Notes: generated from the sequence alone by a model not told the origin. Shown: positions 55,813 through 63,824, counted from the first letter of the stretch. The stretch: 64,000 nt of DNA from Proteus vulgaris (GCF_033708015.1 NZ_CP137921.1:1-64000); one strand, 5' to 3'. A program made the numbers and translations.

Positions 55813-56085
55813 ATGAAGATCTCACAGGACATGAAAAGAAAATTTGCTTTGGTGAATGCCCTGTCTAAAACGGAGAAGCCAAGTCTCCAAGACCTTCACA
55901 AGGCAACAAATATTCCTGAATCAACGATCAAGAGACAGTTGTCTGCCCTGCGTGATGAGTTCGGAATGAATATCTTGTTCGTCAGGGAGTCTACCGGCGA
56001 ACGAGGTGCCACCGGCTACTACATGCTGACAGACTGGGGGATCTTAGACAGGTCTTCGTTCTTGAACCGGTACGGAAAACTGTAA
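55813..56085 (+). CDS. Small winged-helix protein linked to parAB
   Basis: A 90-residue protein: SQDMKRKFALVNALSKTEKP, then NIPESTIKRQLSALRDEFGM (HTH) and a wing-like GYYMLTDWGIL end. It is a conserved third gene of the IncC partition locus (called 053 in published maps, from memory). It may regulate parAB or assist segregation. ATG 55813 preferred over GTG 55807; both follow CAGGTGA. Confidence 0.75.
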   Translation: MKISQDMKRKFALVNALSKTEKPSLQDLHKATNIPESTIKRQLSALRDEFGMNILFVRESTGERGATGYYMLTDWGILDRSSFLNRYGKL

Positions 56086-56112
56086 GGTGCCATAGAGCAG
56101 CGCATTGAATGC

Positions 56113-56139
56113 AAAACCCGCCAATCGGCGGGTTTTTTT
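56113..56139. terminator. Bidirectional terminator
   Basis: AAAACCCGCC-AATC-GGCGGGTTTTTTT between convergent genes. Confidence 0.85.
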
Positions 56140-56773
56140 ATGCTGCCACGGTAGCGGCGGTTGCTGGAGGTTTTTCGGCGTAGTAGGCGATGTTCTTGGT
56201 TCGTCTGCTAAGGGTGTCTATGCCGACGATACTCAGCGTTTTGGGAGTGGTATTGCGGGACTCGAAATAATGGAATAGCTGGATCATGCAGCACTTCACC
56301 ATCAACGGATCGATGTCTTCCAGGTAGATTGAGGCTTCTCTCAATGCTTCGGGACCGTGGTTCTCGATCAGGTTTTCCATCCAGTGAATGGCGTTGATGC
56401 CAGAACCACAGCAGGGCTCATAAAAGTCTGCCGAAGACTGTGAGCCAACAATGAGTGACATCAAGCGGCCAATCTCTGGAGGAGTGGGGAAGTAATTGGT
56501 GCCCTTCTTGTGGAAGCCAGACATGCTTAGGACGTAACCCAAAACATCGCTGGTGGGGTCGCGCTTAATGGCGGCAGACAGGACGTGAGAGAGCTCGAAG
56601 GCGACCGGCTGAAGTTCTTCCGGGATCTCCTCCTTGGCTGGGTATAGGCCAGTCTGCAAGTATGCCCACTGGTCAATAAAGGCCTCAACAAACCGAGATG
56701 TGCCCATTCTGTATCGGGACTGCTCGATGAGAGATAAAGCCTTGGATGTAAGTTGCTGTGTTTCTGGTGACAT
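56138..56773 (-). CDS. N6-adenine methylase-like protein lacking the catalytic motif
   Basis: A 211-residue protein with the start of an HsdM/N6-methylase domain. A TNYFPTPPEIGRLMSLIVG lead-in is followed by motif I FYEPCCGSGIN (about 115-126) and the IYLEDIDPLMVKCCM acidic loop that binds SAM. The NPP[Y/F] catalytic motif expected about 60 residues later is absent. The protein ends in an Ala/Thr tail right at a terminator. It may be a SAM-binding regulator or an inactive methylase. The start was set at MSPET because TGGAG precedes it; an upstream ATG at 56806 exists. Confidence 0.65.
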   Translation of the reverse strand: MSPETQQLTSKALSLIEQSRYRMGTSRFVEAFIDQWAYLQTGLYPAKEEIPEELQPVAFELSHVLSAAIKRDPTSDVLGYVLSMSGFHKKGTNYFPTPPEIGRLMSLIVGSQSSADFYEPCCGSGINAIHWMENLIENHGPEALREASIYLEDIDPLMVKCCMIQLFHYFESRNTTPKTLSIVGIDTLSRRTKNIAYYAEKPPATAATVAA

Positions 56774-56819
56774 AAGCGCTCCAGTTTGTTCTGACGAAAC
56801 ATTCAAGAGGTAGAAACGA

Positions 56820-56843
56820 AGAACCCCGCCGAAGCGAGGTTCT
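56820..56843 (-). terminator. Intrinsic terminator of the 47-residue gene
   Basis: On the minus strand AGAACCTCGC-TTC-GGCGGGGTTCT followed by TC. It lies 22 bases after the small gene at 56865. Confidence 0.55.
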
Positions 56844-56864
56844 TTGCTTTCCTGCCTGATCGCC

Positions 56865-57008
56865 TTAATGCCGAAGCAAAGACGTCTTGATAAAGTCGGG
56901 GCAACCGGACATTTCCCGGTCGATGAAGTCCTGACGTTTCGCCAGCGGCCATTTCATGAACGCCGCGAGCGGGATGCGCTTATTCGTGTTAGTATTGCCT
57001 TGCAGCAT
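56865..57008 (-). CDS. Small 47-residue hypothetical protein
   Basis: Starts ATG 57008 behind AAGGAGCTTTGTT and runs to TAA 56865: MLQGNTNTNKRIPLAAFMKW, then PLAKRQDFIDREMSGCPDF and LLRH. It is basic with one Cys. The good ribosome site and the terminator behind it support a real gene. The rest of the gap 56774-57334 holds this gene and the operator sites listed, and nothing else I can support. Confidence 0.55.
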   Translation of the reverse strand: MLQGNTNTNKRIPLAAFMKWPLAKRQDFIDREMSGCPDFIKTSLLRH

Positions 57009-57085
57009 AACAAAGCTCCTTAATTGCTTGATTGTGTTGTAAGGGCTGCAACGAAGGTCGAAGAGCGATGCGGCCCTTATTTATG

Positions 57086-57112
57086 ATTATTACAGCATCA
57101 TAAAATAATATC
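57086..57112. promoter_or_regulatory. Promoter-operator, TTACAG type
   Basis: ATTACAGCATCATAAAATAA, followed by TATCAAG. It lies upstream of the small minus-strand gene, with the motif core intact. Confidence 0.5.
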
Positions 57113-57142
57113 AAGAGACAATAAAACGATACCAAGAAACAA

Positions 57143-57161
57143 AACTTTCACATGTGAAAGT
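57143..57161. promoter_or_regulatory. Dispersed palindrome, copy 8
   Basis: AACTTTCACATGTGAAAGT in the intergenic region between divergent transcription units. Confidence 0.65.
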
Positions 57162-57220
57162 CTCCCCGCTGTCCACCTCGCACACTCCAAACGCCCAAAC
57201 GCCCAAATAACTTGTCTATC

Positions 57221-57235
57221 TGCCCAAAATGGGCG
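57221..57235. promoter_or_regulatory. TGCCCAAAATGGGCG inverted repeat
   Basis: Identical to 18237-18251. It is preceded by two more GCCCAAA half-sites (57193 and 57200) and lies 60 bases from palindrome copy 8. Confidence 0.45.
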
Positions 57236-57302
57236 CGTAAGCGTCCGATAGAAAGTAATTGTTAGTGAGATATTGACTACACGGAATATGGCTATATCAT
57301 AG

Positions 57303-57325
57303 AATCATAAAATGATGCTGTAAAA
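57303..57325. promoter_or_regulatory. Promoter-operator, reverse-oriented core
   Basis: AATCATAAAATGATGCTGTAAAA, ten bases before the DUF6283-like gene. It is the mirror arrangement of the site at 15026 and overlaps the expected transcription start. Confidence 0.5.
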
Positions 57326-57334
57326 GTGATATGT

Positions 57335-57712
57335 ATGCCAAAGCAAGCAAATCATCTCCGTTTGAAGAAACCTTGCGCCAACTGTCCATTCCGGAAGGAG
57401 GGCGCTATCGAGCTGGCCCCTGGGCGATTAGAAGGCATCATCAACGACATCGTTGAAAACGACATGACGACGTTTCATTGCCACAAGACCGTGCACTCAA
57501 AGTCAGGTGGTGAATGGGATGAAGAGGGTAACTATGCACCTTCGGGACAAGAGTCGATGTGTGCCGGTGCTGCGGCTTACTTGATGAAAATAGGCAGGCC
57601 GACAGTGGCTATGCGAATTGCCTTTGCGTTTGGTGATGCAAAGGTGTCCGACTGGGACGAAGCTCAAGAGCTGGTTGTCGAGCCTTTGGTACAAGGGGAC
57701 CGAAATGAGTAA
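57335..57712 (+). CDS. DUF6283-like Cys/His protein
   Basis: A 125-residue protein with CANCPFRKEGAIELAPGRLE (about 13-32), then TFHCHKT and SMCAGAAAYLMKIGRP. This Cys-x2-Cys, Cys-His, Cys set is characteristic of the DUF6283 family of phage/plasmid proteins, possibly metal-binding. Start ATG 57335 chosen; a GTG at 57326 is the alternative. It overlaps the next gene by eight bases. It leads a long operon to 63231. Confidence 0.65.
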   Translation: MPKQANHLRLKKPCANCPFRKEGAIELAPGRLEGIINDIVENDMTTFHCHKTVHSKSGGEWDEEGNYAPSGQESMCAGAAAYLMKIGRPTVAMRIAFAFGDAKVSDWDEAQELVVEPLVQGDRNE

Positions 57713-57986
57713 GCGATATGCGGTAGTGCCGCATCCGAAACTGAAACGAGAGTACAAAGGTCGGCTGGTCAGAACTACTCGGGTACTAAAAAACGGCTGG
57801 GGGTTGATCCCTCTAGGGGCTGTGGCAACGGTCACGCATCAGTCTCCCAAGGGATCAGAACTGACCTTTGAACCATGCGACTGCTGCGGCCTGAAAGCCA
57901 TTATCAGTCATGTAAGCATGGACTCCATTGAATTTATCGAACCGATTACTGAGGAAGAAGATGGACGAGAACAAGCTCAACATTGA
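57705..57986 (+). CDS. Hypothetical protein
   Basis: A 93-residue protein: beta-rich basic N-half (KGRLVRTTRVLKNGWGLIPL, then AVATVTHQSP) and CDCCGLKAIISHV with three Cys. An SH3-like barrel with a small metal knuckle is imaginable. ATG overlaps the preceding stop. The end overlaps the next gene by 26 bases. Confidence 0.55.
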   Translation: MSKRYAVVPHPKLKREYKGRLVRTTRVLKNGWGLIPLGAVATVTHQSPKGSELTFEPCDCCGLKAIISHVSMDSIEFIEPITEEEDGREQAQH

Positions 57987-58635
57987 AACGGTCGATGGGC
58001 ACAACGAGCTGGTAGTCAGCTTTTTGTCCAGAATGGTAAGCCTGAGTGACGAGGAAAAGCAGACAGTATTGTCCTGCCTTCCGGACACCGGCAAACAAAC
58101 AATCACCCAGCTCTATGAGGCGCTGCGTTCTCAAGGGCACCAGGATCTTGCAGAGAAAGTCGAACCATACCTCCAGCAGGGGGTGTTTGGGCCGATCTTC
58201 GATAACGCCAAGTCCAAGGTGTTCGTTCGGGACGAAGCGCCTTTTTTCCTCATGGATGAAAATCCTTTGAACTGGGATGACGCTAAAGCATTCAATCGCC
58301 TACGTATGAGTACGACCTGTGTTCTTGGCCGTGGCGGCTGGACTATCGGTGAGCGCTTTGATGACCGCTTTGATACCGAGGTGGGCGGAACACAGCTTAT
58401 CGTCACTCAGTCACTCAACGAAAAAGGTGAGATTGAAGGAGGACTTCCTACCTCGATGTCGCTGAATGACTTTGCTGAGTTCCCTAAACAGCCAAGGCCT
58501 CCTCAAATAGTCGATTACCAGGAAGACAAGCGATACACGCTTGAGGAAGCGGAAGCTATCCCTGAGCTCGCACCAGTGGTTCAGCGTCTGAAAGAGCGCA
58601 TCGAAGAGTATGAGGAGAGAAGAGCCCATGATTGA
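57961..58635 (+). CDS. Hypothetical protein
   Basis: A 224-residue acidic protein starting at ATG 57961 (GAGGAAGAAG upstream, inside the preceding gene). The N-half is helical (SFLSRMVSLSDEEKQTVLSC). The C-half has LGRGGWTIGERFDDRFD, then a Pro-rich stretch and a final coiled helix. No recognised family; overlaps both neighbours. Confidence 0.55.
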   Translation: MDENKLNIETVDGHNELVVSFLSRMVSLSDEEKQTVLSCLPDTGKQTITQLYEALRSQGHQDLAEKVEPYLQQGVFGPIFDNAKSKVFVRDEAPFFLMDENPLNWDDAKAFNRLRMSTTCVLGRGGWTIGERFDDRFDTEVGGTQLIVTQSLNEKGEIEGGLPTSMSLNDFAEFPKQPRPPQIVDYQEDKRYTLEEAEAIPELAPVVQRLKERIEEYEERRAHD

Positions 58636-59134
58636 CCTGACATGCCGCCTTTGTGCTGGTTCCGGTGTTTATGACTTTTCCCCTTCCAAAGAAACCTGCG
58701 GTATGTGCCAAGGGCATGGGAAATTTGTTGACGCCAAAGCAATGCTGGTGGCTGCCATCGAGCTGGCAAAGAAGCAACGCGAGCCTGTCATTGAAGTGGT
58801 AATGGGGTTGGTGCTCCAGGGTGTGGATGTTAGAGGGAAGGAGCCTGGAGAGCGGTTCAAGGCTGCTCAGGCCTTTAACGCCCCAGGGCACAACCTATTA
58901 CGATACGGGTGGGATGCTTGGGAGCTCTATGCCCTCCATGAGGGTGTAAGTCCAGAACTTGCATCGCTTGGCCGAAGTGTGATGCGCGAGTGGCATAGCC
59001 ATTCATGGGGCCGGTTCAGTGGAGAGGTAGGCTTTAACGCCGCCGAGATCATGATCAAACAGGCCAAAGACAACCCAGAAAAAGCAGAAGAGCGCTGGGC
59101 GTTCCTGCTTAGTGAAGAATGGATGGTGGAGTAA
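58628..59134 (+). CDS. Protein with DnaJ-type zinc knuckles
   Basis: A 168-residue protein whose first 35 residues hold CRLCAGSG and CGMCQGHG, two CxxCxGxG repeats as in the DnaJ zinc domain (DnaJ has four). The rest is helical and includes a GWDAWELYALHEGVSPELAS segment. It may bind one zinc and an unfolded or nucleic-acid partner. Start overlaps the upstream stop (ATGATTGA). Confidence 0.6.
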   Translation: MIDLTCRLCAGSGVYDFSPSKETCGMCQGHGKFVDAKAMLVAAIELAKKQREPVIEVVMGLVLQGVDVRGKEPGERFKAAQAFNAPGHNLLRYGWDAWELYALHEGVSPELASLGRSVMREWHSHSWGRFSGEVGFNAAEIMIKQAKDNPEKAEERWAFLLSEEWMVE

Positions 59135-59139
59135 TTGTC

Positions 59140-59451
59140 GTGACAGAACAAACCAATAAGAAATTGATGCTGGATGAGTCTCCAGATATGCCCCTGCAAT
59201 TCAAGTGGAGAAAGTTTGGTGGTGCGATTTTTACTGCCACGCAAACAATGGAGCACGTCAAGGAAGGACGTAAGCTCGGGCCGACTCCAGCAGGGATGCT
59301 ACCTCAAGAAGTGTGGCTGAACCGCCTGATCGCTATGGAAGAAACCCTGCCACGAGGGAAGTTTTTTGACAGATTCCGCCGCCGCGACAAAAACGAGCAG
59401 TATGACTTGGCCGCCGATCATCTCCGTCTTGTCGGACAGAAAAAGCGATAG
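59140..59451 (+). CDS. Hypothetical basic protein
   Basis: A 103-residue protein from GTG 59140 (GGAG ten bases before). An ATG at 59119 overlapping the previous gene would add seven residues. Contains PLQFKWRKFGGAIFTATQTM and a basic tail RFRRRDKNEQYD..LVGQKKR. Function unknown. Confidence 0.5.
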   Translation: MTEQTNKKLMLDESPDMPLQFKWRKFGGAIFTATQTMEHVKEGRKLGPTPAGMLPQEVWLNRLIAMEETLPRGKFFDRFRRRDKNEQYDLAADHLRLVGQKKR

Positions 59452-59459
59452 GGGGATAG

Positions 59460-59960
59460 ATGAAAGCCCAGGCATACCCACCATCAGTCATTCGTAAAGG
59501 CGCTGTGTTGTACGCAGCCCTTTATTACATCTCTGATGATGATAAAGCAAAGGTCGAGGTTACAGAGTGGATAGTTCGCTCTATTCAGAAACGACGCAAC
59601 TCAACCAGCGATCAACGCTATGTCAATCTTGCCCAAAAGTTAGATGGGATTACGTGGGGGAAAAGGTCACGGAAGAATGGGGACTTTGGTTGGTTGCCAT
59701 CTATACCGAGCTGGTGCTTGAAGCAGTTCCGGGAAGGTGGCGAATTGCCTTTTGGCGTTTATACGACGCGACTGGCCGCTCTCAAGTTTGCGAAAGTCAG
59801 CTTGCAGGAAGAGGTCCAATATTGCGAGGCCGAGCTGAAAAAGGCTCAGACAGAAGAGGATACTCAGGAACTCCAAGAGGAGCTGGCGGAGAACCAGAGA
59901 CTTCTGAAAGCTGCTGGAGCAATGGTGAAGCGCGAGCAAAACAAGAAGAAAAGAGGTTGA
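59460..59960 (+). CDS. Hypothetical coiled-coil protein
   Basis: A 166-residue protein with a folded N-part (SVIRKGAVLYAALYYISDDD) and a coiled coil over about 105-160, ending KREQNKKKRG. ATG 59460 follows TAGGGGGATAG. Four bases before the methyltransferase-like gene, so probably co-translated. Confidence 0.55.
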   Translation: MKAQAYPPSVIRKGAVLYAALYYISDDDKAKVEVTEWIVRSIQKRRNSTSDQRYVNLAQKLDGITWGKRSRKNGDFGWLPSIPSWCLKQFREGGELPFGVYTTRLAALKFAKVSLQEEVQYCEAELKKAQTEEDTQELQEELAENQRLLKAAGAMVKREQNKKKRG

Positions 59961-59963
59961 CCA

Positions 59964-61391
59964 ATGTTACCGATCGTCTCCCCCTCCGTAGTAACCAAAC
60001 AACTTGCGTTCAATCGAGTAGGCGATAAACGCAAGGTTAGGGTTTCGTCCAACTTTTTGGATGTTATGGGGTTCAAGCCAGGTATGGGCATCGCCGTTGA
60101 GCCAGGGGAGGGGATGGGCGGTTTTTCGGTGATCCCAGCGACCGATGAACTACAGACACACCAGGTTTATCAGCGCCGGTATCAACCAAAGAGTCGCTCC
60201 AACAACCCGCTGGAAACCGTTATTGAGTTTTCTGGACAAGGGCTCATAGATAAGTGCTTCCCTCGCTATACAGAGCGTTTCCACGTCGAAATGCGAAAAG
60301 GTCGAGTAGTCTTCACTCCCGTCGCAAACAGAGCCTTTGCCATTGCTGATCGGTTCAGAAAAACCAGCCCTTTCCGTGCCTTTGTGGCATTGACTGGCGG
60401 GGTAGACATTCATGTTATGGAATCGCTTGGCTGGAAGGCTGAGATTGTTTTGGAACATCGTCCAGTTGAAGCCAGAGACAGAGCATCCGGGCGGAACCTG
60501 AGTGAAGTACATGCGCTCAATACGCTGGTGAACAGCTCCCCGCGTATCCTGCTGAATGAAGACATTCATCACCTGGAGCTGGATCGCCTTGGAGCCTTGC
60601 TGGCGGAGTGCCCACCAATTGGTTTGGCCCATTACTCGTTGGGGTGTGATGACCACTCAAACGCCAAAAGTCCAAGGGACAAAGAGCGTTCTCTTGAAGA
60701 TCTCTCCACCATGCTCGACATGGTTTACCCGGCACTAAAACAGATCGAGGTCGTGAACCCTGCCGTCGTGCTGGTGGAAAACGTCCCGAACTTCAAAGCA
60801 TCCGGAGCCGGGGCGATGATGGGAACGACACTGCGGCGGATGGGGTACTTCCTCACTGAGATGGTCTTGAACGGTCTGGATTTCGGCGCGTACCAGGGGC
60901 GAGAACGCTATTACATGGTGGCGTCGGTCTTCCCTGGGTTCGTTCCACCGAAACCTGAGCAGAGAGCTGGTGGACGATTGTGGCCGGTGATCGAGAAGCA
61001 CCTCGGGGATTGTGCAGACGTCACAGCGTTGAAGTCAATTCAGGCCAGAGAGTCAACTTCTCGCAGGATGCCTGCGTTCTTGACGAGAGAAAGCACCAGT
61101 TGCCCGACCATCCTCAAGTCTCAGGATCGTGGGGTAAAGGATGCAGTGTACATCCAAGACGGTGGCCGCATTTACAAGCCATCGGTCGATCTGGTTCAGG
61201 AGTTGATGTCGATACCTGATAGCTTTGATATTTCGTGGATGGCAAAAGAACAAGCGACAGAAACACTTGGGCAGAGTGTGGATTACAGATTGCATTCAGC
61301 GGTCATGGCCGCAGTTCGGGATCACCTGAATGTGAATTGCGGTCGCCATACCGTGGTGCAGCACGGTATCAGAAGTAAGGAAGGTAAATAA
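59964..61391 (+). CDS. C5-cytosine methyltransferase-like protein with altered motif IV
   Basis: A 475-residue protein. An N-terminal extension of ~135 residues precedes a C5-methylase-like core. Motif I region is ALTGGVDIHVMESLGWKAEI (about 140), motif VI ENVPNF (about 272-277) and motif VIII QGRERYYMVAS (about 311-321). Motif IV should read PCQ; here the matching place reads ECPPIGLAHYSLGC (about 215-228), so the catalytic Pro-Cys pair is displaced or lost. It may be inactive, use a rearranged loop or only bind DNA. It overlaps the next start by one base. Confidence 0.75.
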   Translation: MLPIVSPSVVTKQLAFNRVGDKRKVRVSSNFLDVMGFKPGMGIAVEPGEGMGGFSVIPATDELQTHQVYQRRYQPKSRSNNPLETVIEFSGQGLIDKCFPRYTERFHVEMRKGRVVFTPVANRAFAIADRFRKTSPFRAFVALTGGVDIHVMESLGWKAEIVLEHRPVEARDRASGRNLSEVHALNTLVNSSPRILLNEDIHHLELDRLGALLAECPPIGLAHYSLGCDDHSNAKSPRDKERSLEDLSTMLDMVYPALKQIEVVNPAVVLVENVPNFKASGAGAMMGTTLRRMGYFLTEMVLNGLDFGAYQGRERYYMVASVFPGFVPPKPEQRAGGRLWPVIEKHLGDCADVTALKSIQARESTSRRMPAFLTRESTSCPTILKSQDRGVKDAVYIQDGGRIYKPSVDLVQELMSIPDSFDISWMAKEQATETLGQSVDYRLHSAVMAAVRDHLNVNCGRHTVVQHGIRSKEGK

Positions 61392-62047
61392 TGGCAGTCA
61401 TTTACTACGGCGAGGGAACCCATGACGCCGGTTTCGTCGGGTTCCGTGTCGCACGAACAGTTGGGGTGGCGGATGATTACCGGCAGGAATACTTCTCCTT
61501 GAGAGAGTATTCCTACGCAACAGCTCACCGGCTGGCCTACAGCTTGGACCGAAAGTGGGAAGCTGAGGCAGAAGAGGTGAAGCGTCAGAATAAGACTTGT
61601 AAGCGGCGACGCAACTCCGGGCCAAATATCATTGCTGAGGGGCTGAGGGCTTATATCAGTATCGAGAACCGGAGCCGGATGGGGGTGAAGAGAACCTACT
61701 TCGCACCTTGTTTTCTCGTCACAAAGCCAGGCTACGGCAATGGGGATATTGTTTTCAGGATTTCCACTCATGGCTACGCAGAAGCCTACGAAAAGGCGGT
61801 GGAAAAATATTGTGAGATCCATGATTTGACGGATGAGCAGTATGTTGAGTTGCTTGACCGTATGCCGAGTACAGAGGTGTTCACTGGATACCTGCTGAAT
61901 GCTCTTTTAATACGCGGTCATCGCGCCACAAAAGCTGAAATACTGAGTAAGCTGGGGGCTGCGAAGAATGAAGATGACATCACCAATAGCAAAGGGAAAA
62001 GCGGCCACAACAGAGTGCGTTGCCCAGAGTATCGGTGGGCGCAATAA
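61391..62047 (+). CDS. Hypothetical protein
   Basis: A 218-residue basic protein (IYYGEGTHDAGFVGFRVART at the start; FLVTKPGYGNGDIVFRISTH in the middle). Residues 95-150 resemble an AP2-like or other three-strand DNA-binding fold, a weak guess only. Start overlaps the methyltransferase-like stop (TAATG). Unknown function. Confidence 0.55.
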   Translation: MAVIYYGEGTHDAGFVGFRVARTVGVADDYRQEYFSLREYSYATAHRLAYSLDRKWEAEAEEVKRQNKTCKRRRNSGPNIIAEGLRAYISIENRSRMGVKRTYFAPCFLVTKPGYGNGDIVFRISTHGYAEAYEKAVEKYCEIHDLTDEQYVELLDRMPSTEVFTGYLLNALLIRGHRATKAEILSKLGAAKNEDDITNSKGKSGHNRVRCPEYRWAQ

Positions 62048-62102
62048 CAGCGCCAGATGTTCAAACCATGTTTTATAGCAACACCTCTTTGGGGGCGGAA
62101 TT

Positions 62103-62720
62103 ATGTTTTTTGATAACAAAGTAGAATCTCACTCGCTCGTAATGGGAGCCAGCGGGAAGGGCAAATCGGTCTTGTCCGAACAAGTGCGGAAAAACGCGAG
62201 GCTGCGCGGTGATCTGCTGGTGGATACTGAGATGTACCGTGAAGGTCGAGGGTTGAAACCATACGAGCATGAGTACGCTCGTCGCTTAGTTCTGGGGCTA
62301 AGTGGACCGTTGCCGCGTGAACTGCGTGGGAAGCCGGTGACGGTTATCTCTGATGTGTCCAGACCAAAAAAGGTAAAGCGTCAGCCAAAGCAATTTGTTA
62401 AGACCGTAAATGGCGTCACCCTTGAACGCCAATTGGTGGCAGATGCAAGAGACCAGTTGGAAATGCAAACAGGCGTCTGGCTCAAACAACCTCAGCTCAT
62501 CGAGCTGATGGAAGAGTCGGGCATAGACGAAACTCTAGCCGATTTTGGTGAGGCTGAAACACAGATCCGAGAAATGCTGGCGGATGCGTTGGCGATGAAA
62601 CTGGTAGGGCGCTCATGGCCCAAGTGTGGAGCCCTCTATAACGCGGCAGAAAAGTCCGACGTTAACTTTTCCTCCGAGCTTGATGCTGCGGCAAAAGAAG
62701 CTGGATACATGGTTCGCTGA
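62103..62720 (+). CDS. P-loop-containing hypothetical protein
   Basis: A 205-residue protein with a perfect Walker A, GASGKGKS, at about residues 15-22 right after a beta strand (ESHSLVMGAS). No clear Walker B is seen; DLLVDTEMY (about 37-45) is a possible acidic partner. The C-half is helical. It could be a kinase-like or short ATP-binding protein. ATG follows GGGGGCGGAATT. Its stop is immediately followed by the next gene's ATG. Confidence 0.6.
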   Translation: MFFDNKVESHSLVMGASGKGKSVLSEQVRKNARLRGDLLVDTEMYREGRGLKPYEHEYARRLVLGLSGPLPRELRGKPVTVISDVSRPKKVKRQPKQFVKTVNGVTLERQLVADARDQLEMQTGVWLKQPQLIELMEESGIDETLADFGEAETQIREMLADALAMKLVGRSWPKCGALYNAAEKSDVNFSSELDAAAKEAGYMVR

Positions 62721-62927
62721 ATGGGATTTGGTGTGGACAAGATAGATCGGCAAAGTTGGCTCGTTAAATTCAGGCGAGCGAAGTGTCAGGACACTTTAGA
62801 CACGATGCGGGATGCGGCCATTCGCAACTATGAAGGGAATATTCGTGTTATCGCGGATATTGTATTGGCCCATGAGGCGAGAGAGACAGAAATTGAAAAA
62901 GGGATGTTTTGTCTAATAGTTAGATAG
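62721..62927 (+). CDS. Small hypothetical protein
   Basis: A 68-residue helical protein (CQDTLDTMRDAAIRNYEGNI) starting directly after the P-loop gene stop. There is no good ribosome site, so translation may depend on coupling. Confidence 0.5.
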   Translation: MGFGVDKIDRQSWLVKFRRAKCQDTLDTMRDAAIRNYEGNIRVIADIVLAHEARETEIEKGMFCLIVR

Positions 62928-62952
62928 TCTGATGAGCTATCAGGTGGTGATT

Positions 62953-63231
62953 ATGAAAAAGAGAATACTTCATCTGCCCGTAAAAAAGATTTACTTCGAT
63001 CAGATCAAATCTGGAGAAAAACCAGATGAATATCGCCTCGTCACAGACTACTGGATAAAAAGACTAGAGGGGCGCGAGTATGATGAAGTCCATGTTAAGT
63101 GTGGCTACCCAAAGGCTGGAGATATGTCCAGGATAGAGATTCGTCCTTGGCGTGGCTTCTCAAGGAACGTCATAACGCACCCGCACTTTGGAGATTATCC
63201 GGTTGAAGTATTCGCCATCCATGTGAATTGA
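62953..63231 (+). CDS. ASCH-domain-like protein
   Basis: A 92-residue protein with the compact ASCH/PUA-like layout: ILHLPVKKIYFDQIKSGEKP with the GxKxxE-like turn, EYRLVTDYWIKRLEGREYDE and a final GDYPVEVFAIHV strand. Such domains bind RNA or modified bases. ATG 62953 has CAGGTGGTG upstream; ATG 62932 is an alternative. Last gene of the operon before a terminator. Confidence 0.65.
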   Translation: MKKRILHLPVKKIYFDQIKSGEKPDEYRLVTDYWIKRLEGREYDEVHVKCGYPKAGDMSRIEIRPWRGFSRNVITHPHFGDYPVEVFAIHVN

Positions 63232-63293
63232 TTTTGGTATTCTGATTTAAAACTATTGTAGCTCAGGTATCAAAAGAACTTGGGTAATTAAAG

Positions 63294-63317
63294 ATAAGGG
63301 GCCGACGGCCCCTTAAT
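63294..63317. terminator. Bidirectional terminator
   Basis: TAAGGGGCC-GAC-GGCCCCTTA between convergent genes, with A and T runs on each side. Confidence 0.8.
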
Positions 63318-63321
63318 TGTT

Positions 63322-63810
63322 TTAGTTTGTGAATATTGAACAATCGAGGTGGGATAGCGCTTGTTCGTAGCTACCTTTGTTGTTCGTCTTACGCAGTGCC
63401 ACCAGCTCAACAATCAATTGGCTTAAAGCCAGTGATTGAGGCTCCCAGACGCGCTTGCATTTGTCAGCCATGTTGGCATTTACGTCTGTAATGACGTAGA
63501 GGAAATCAGGGACGTCTTTCAAGGTCCCCAGGCCTTTTGCCATATCAACAGCCTCAGGGTTTTGATAGCTTCGAGTGGCGCTCAGGTCATCGTGGGAAAT
63601 ATAGCTGGCAGATGTCTCAGCGAAACCTAACACCATGCCTTTTCCTGCGCTTTTTGCAATGGCCGAGCCGATAGCTAGAGTTGGCATGATGGCCTGACCT
63701 ATTTGGCGGGTAGATGCAGTTGCCAAGCCTGAGGCGATGTTCTTCCCGGCATCTTCGGCAGTGGCAGAGCTGGTTGTGAGCATCGCAGTTAAAATGATTT
63801 TTCCAAACAT
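63322..63810 (-). CDS. Hypothetical exported protein
   Basis: A 162-residue protein with an N-terminal signal-like segment (MFGKIILTAMLTTSSATA) and an Ala/Gly-rich helical part (GKNIASGLATASTRQIGQAI, IGSAIAKSAGKGMVLG). The C-half has two Cys (about 119 and 158). Start ATG 63810 follows AGAGGAATTAAGT. It is 14 bases after the zinc-ribbon gene, so co-transcribed. Function unknown. Confidence 0.6.
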   Translation of the reverse strand: MFGKIILTAMLTTSSATAEDAGKNIASGLATASTRQIGQAIMPTLAIGSAIAKSAGKGMVLGFAETSASYISHDDLSATRSYQNPEAVDMAKGLGTLKDVPDFLYVITDVNANMADKCKRVWEPQSLALSQLIVELVALRKTNNKGSYEQALSHLDCSIFTN

Positions 63811-63824
63811 ACTTAATTCCTCTA

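Noticed and set aside
59964..61391. A restriction-modification system with this methylase-like gene
   Set aside because: No restriction endonuclease is adjacent and the catalytic motif is abnormal.
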